Source of the DNA: Macrocybe gigantea
Lineage: Eukaryota; Basidiomycota; Agaricomycetes; Agaricales; Callistosporiaceae
Assembly: GCA_011319805.1 (NCBI GenBank)
Contig: SJRY01000278.1
Span: 62,001-126,000 of the forward strand
Direction of reading: 5' to 3'
Length of the DNA: 64,000 bases
Shown piece by piece: positions 62,096 to 64,000 of the stretch. The position numbers and the translations under genes were made by a program. The notes beneath the pieces were generated by a model. The model had not been told where the DNA came from and did no database searches. It worked only from the letters and a program-made list of their open reading frames with translations. The stretch's first letter is position 1. Each line of letters begins with the position of its first letter.

Positions 62096-63540
62096 TATTC
62101 CCTATTCTGGGATCTGAACATGATGAGAAGTGATGACAATGTTGTCATTCCTGACAATGAGGATGTCGTAGGTTTCTATTCCTTACAGACTGTCTGACGC
62201 ATGGTGGTGCCTTCTGACATACTCCTACAAACAGGTCCGAATTCCTGTCATACCATCGTTCAGGAGGAGAGGCTGCCGATGATAACTCAGATGACTATGA
62301 TGGTCAAACAGGGCAAGGGCATCGATGACGATGTATGTTAGTGAGCTTTTGCTGGCATCACGCTGTGGCCAAGAATTGCAGCCAATAGGCCTCGTGCTTT
62401 TCATCCATTGGCGCAAATGATGGTTCCTTCTCCTGGCATGTCAGATTCAGGATCTTCTCCAGATCCAGGGGACGCTGCTCAACAGACACGCATGCAGTGA
62501 ACCATGCCTAACAATCTTTCGCCATATGATGGTGCCACTGATTGCATGTCATTTGTCTCCACTGTGTCCTCGCATGACCTGATGACTCACCACTGCGTGA
62601 ACACATCGCTCAACCCCACCATGGGGTTTGGTGCAGGGACACTCAGACATGGCATGGGCCGCTTCAATGCTGGAAGGCTCAACAATTACCTGCATGGCTT
62701 GAACCGGCGACTTCAAGAGGCAAATGAGATTCTGTTGGAATGGTTGCACAAGCTAGAAAAGGAGAAGAAGGCTAATACCATGGCCAGCACGCCTTCGGTT
62801 TCAAGCAATCAGAGTGTTAGGCGGTTGAGTGGTGGCTCGAATAGGTGTGTCAGTATTGGAGGAATGGCACTAGGTAATGTGGGAGAGGACATTGGAGGCG
62901 AAAAATGGGTCAAAGAAAAGGCGAGCCTAGAGGAAATGTTGGACCACATCAAGGAAGAACTCGCCAAGTGTTCCCAGGACAGAGAAGATGCAGAAGATGC
63001 CCTTCAGAAAGAGAAAGACGAGAGGGCAAGAGACAAGGAATGGTGGAAAGATCACATGGCAGAGGTCGAGCAGGGTGTCAGCGCGATCATTAAGGAGTTG
63101 GAGAATAAGGCTAAGGTGGCAGAGAGGAAGGTGAAAGACTCTGACTTGACAGCTCGCACTGCATCAGGGAGGTCGAAGGGCAGGTGGAGGCATTGGAGAA
63201 AGAGCGTGCGCTTGCTGTCAAGAGAGCTGACAAGGCCAAACAAGCTCTTGCGAGTGGAAAAGAGCTTGGAGAAGAGCTCAAGTTGTCCAATAAACATATC
63301 ACACAGCTGATGGGCGATCTCAGAAAAGCAAGCTCGACTCTTTCTCAAGGATGGTGCCCACCACCAACATTGACACTGGCCAGTGCTTTGTGCTGTCCAG
63401 TGTCTCCGTCTCATCAGCAGTCTCATCTTCTCACCAACAACATGGCCTCCACATCGTCTGCTCATGCAGTTCTTTTGTTTCTAAATGCCTCGAGGCATTC
63501 TGTTGTCAAAGGGAATACTATACGTATGTTTCAGTTCTAA
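62096..63540 (+). pseudogene. Damaged coiled-coil protein gene
   Basis: Just after the LTR, exons with usable splice sites give SEFLSYHRSGGEAADDNSDD and RPRAFHPLAQMMVPSPGMSD. An in-frame TGA near 62498 precedes the main frame (62504, MPNNLSPYDGATDCMSF). This reads GMGRFNAGRLNNYLHGLNRR and a long charged coiled coil (SLEEMLDHIKEELAKCSQDR, EDAEDALQKEKDERA). The frame shifts near 63180, after which EALEKERALAVKRADKAKQA and LKLSNKHITQLMGDLRKA continue in another frame. A cytoskeletal or spindle-pole type coiled-coil protein is possible, but I do not recognise the family. The upstream end appears cut by the gypsy insertion. Confidence 0.55.
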
Positions 63541-64000
63541 GTCTTGTAGCCCCGCCGACTAACTATGTTTTGTAGAGATACAGAAATAGATGCTTATAGA
63601 GGATGACAACATAATTTGGACACAAGATATATACCCCTAACAGATGCAATTGGCCACTCCTCACTCTCTGTTGTCTGTCTCATCGAAGCTCGCCTGCCCC
63701 AATGGTTTGCATCATAGGACTTTCAATGGCACAATCCTCATCACCCAGCCTCATTCCTAGCATACATCAGTACATCCTTCTCCCTGCCTTCCCCACTCAC
63801 ATTCTTCTCCAGACTGCCCTGCTAAAGCCATGCCTTCTGCATCTCTTTGCTGGCCTTATATATGCCTTTACCTCTCCGTTTGGATGGGGCAGCAGGTCTA
63901 CATACCCTTCCCCCCTGTCTTACTCGTATCCACCTTCCTGTCTCCTTGCACACGCCATATCTGGGCATGAGCCTCTGTGCCCTTCCACTCCTCGTCTGTT
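63541..64000. other. No feature recognised at the right edge
   Basis: Pyrimidine-rich sequence without a supported open frame, repeat or RNA gene. Confidence 0.45.

Overview
The window is genomic DNA of a filamentous basidiomycete, most likely a wood- or litter-associated Agaricomycete. Genes have many short introns of about 45-100 nt with GT-AG (rarely GC-AG) ends. The gene content is fungal (APC1, DAHP synthase, DAM1, DEF1, RFT1). There are mushroom-type secreted proteins (a GMC/aryl-alcohol-oxidase-like enzyme, a serine-rich cupredoxin protein), a TKL-type kinase with the HGDLK motif, and a chromodomain Ty3/gypsy element.

Layout. (1) 1-556 is the 3' end and 3' LTR of a Ty3/gypsy element. 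(2) 1.0-46.7 kb is gene-dense euchromatin: APC1; a divergent DAHP synthase / PIH1-domain pair; a two-LIM protein; eIF5A; a GMC oxidoreductase; RFT1 with a local tandem duplication; a conserved protein of unknown function; an HMCES/SRAP protein; a divergent IMP dehydrogenase / DAM1 pair; DEF1; a two-kinase-domain gene; a TPR plus CCCH protein; a serine-rich protein; a cupredoxin protein; and two tandem aldo-keto reductases. (3) 46.77-62.1 kb is a nest of transposable elements. A minus-strand Ty1/copia element (LTR 46773-47044, pol remnant 53.3-55.6 kb) is split at its polypurine-tract/LTR junction by a 6261-bp DNA transposon (47051-53311; 28-bp inverted repeats, 8-bp target duplication; Ulp1-like protease plus DDE-type transposase). 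The copia integrase region is then cut by a Ty3/gypsy chromovirus (55578-62095). (4) 62.1-63.5 kb holds a damaged coiled-coil gene.

Most genes are housekeeping: cell-cycle ubiquitination and kinetochore attachment (APC1, DAM1), aromatic amino acid and GTP synthesis (DAHP synthase, IMPDH), N-glycosylation (RFT1), translation (eIF5A), chaperone assembly (PIH1), DNA-damage response (HMCES, DEF1). They do not form one pathway.

Most notable points: a predicted MAPKKK-like pseudokinase joined in one reading frame to a TKL kinase; the P-like DNA transposon with a linked Ulp1 protease; an exact 11-nt self-priming signature in the gypsy element; CpG-driven decay of that element; a predicted 4-nt microexon in DAHP synthase; and a recurrent pattern of single-base frameshifts, often in C/G runs, inside otherwise conserved genes. 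That last pattern points to consensus errors in the assembly rather than true pseudogenes.
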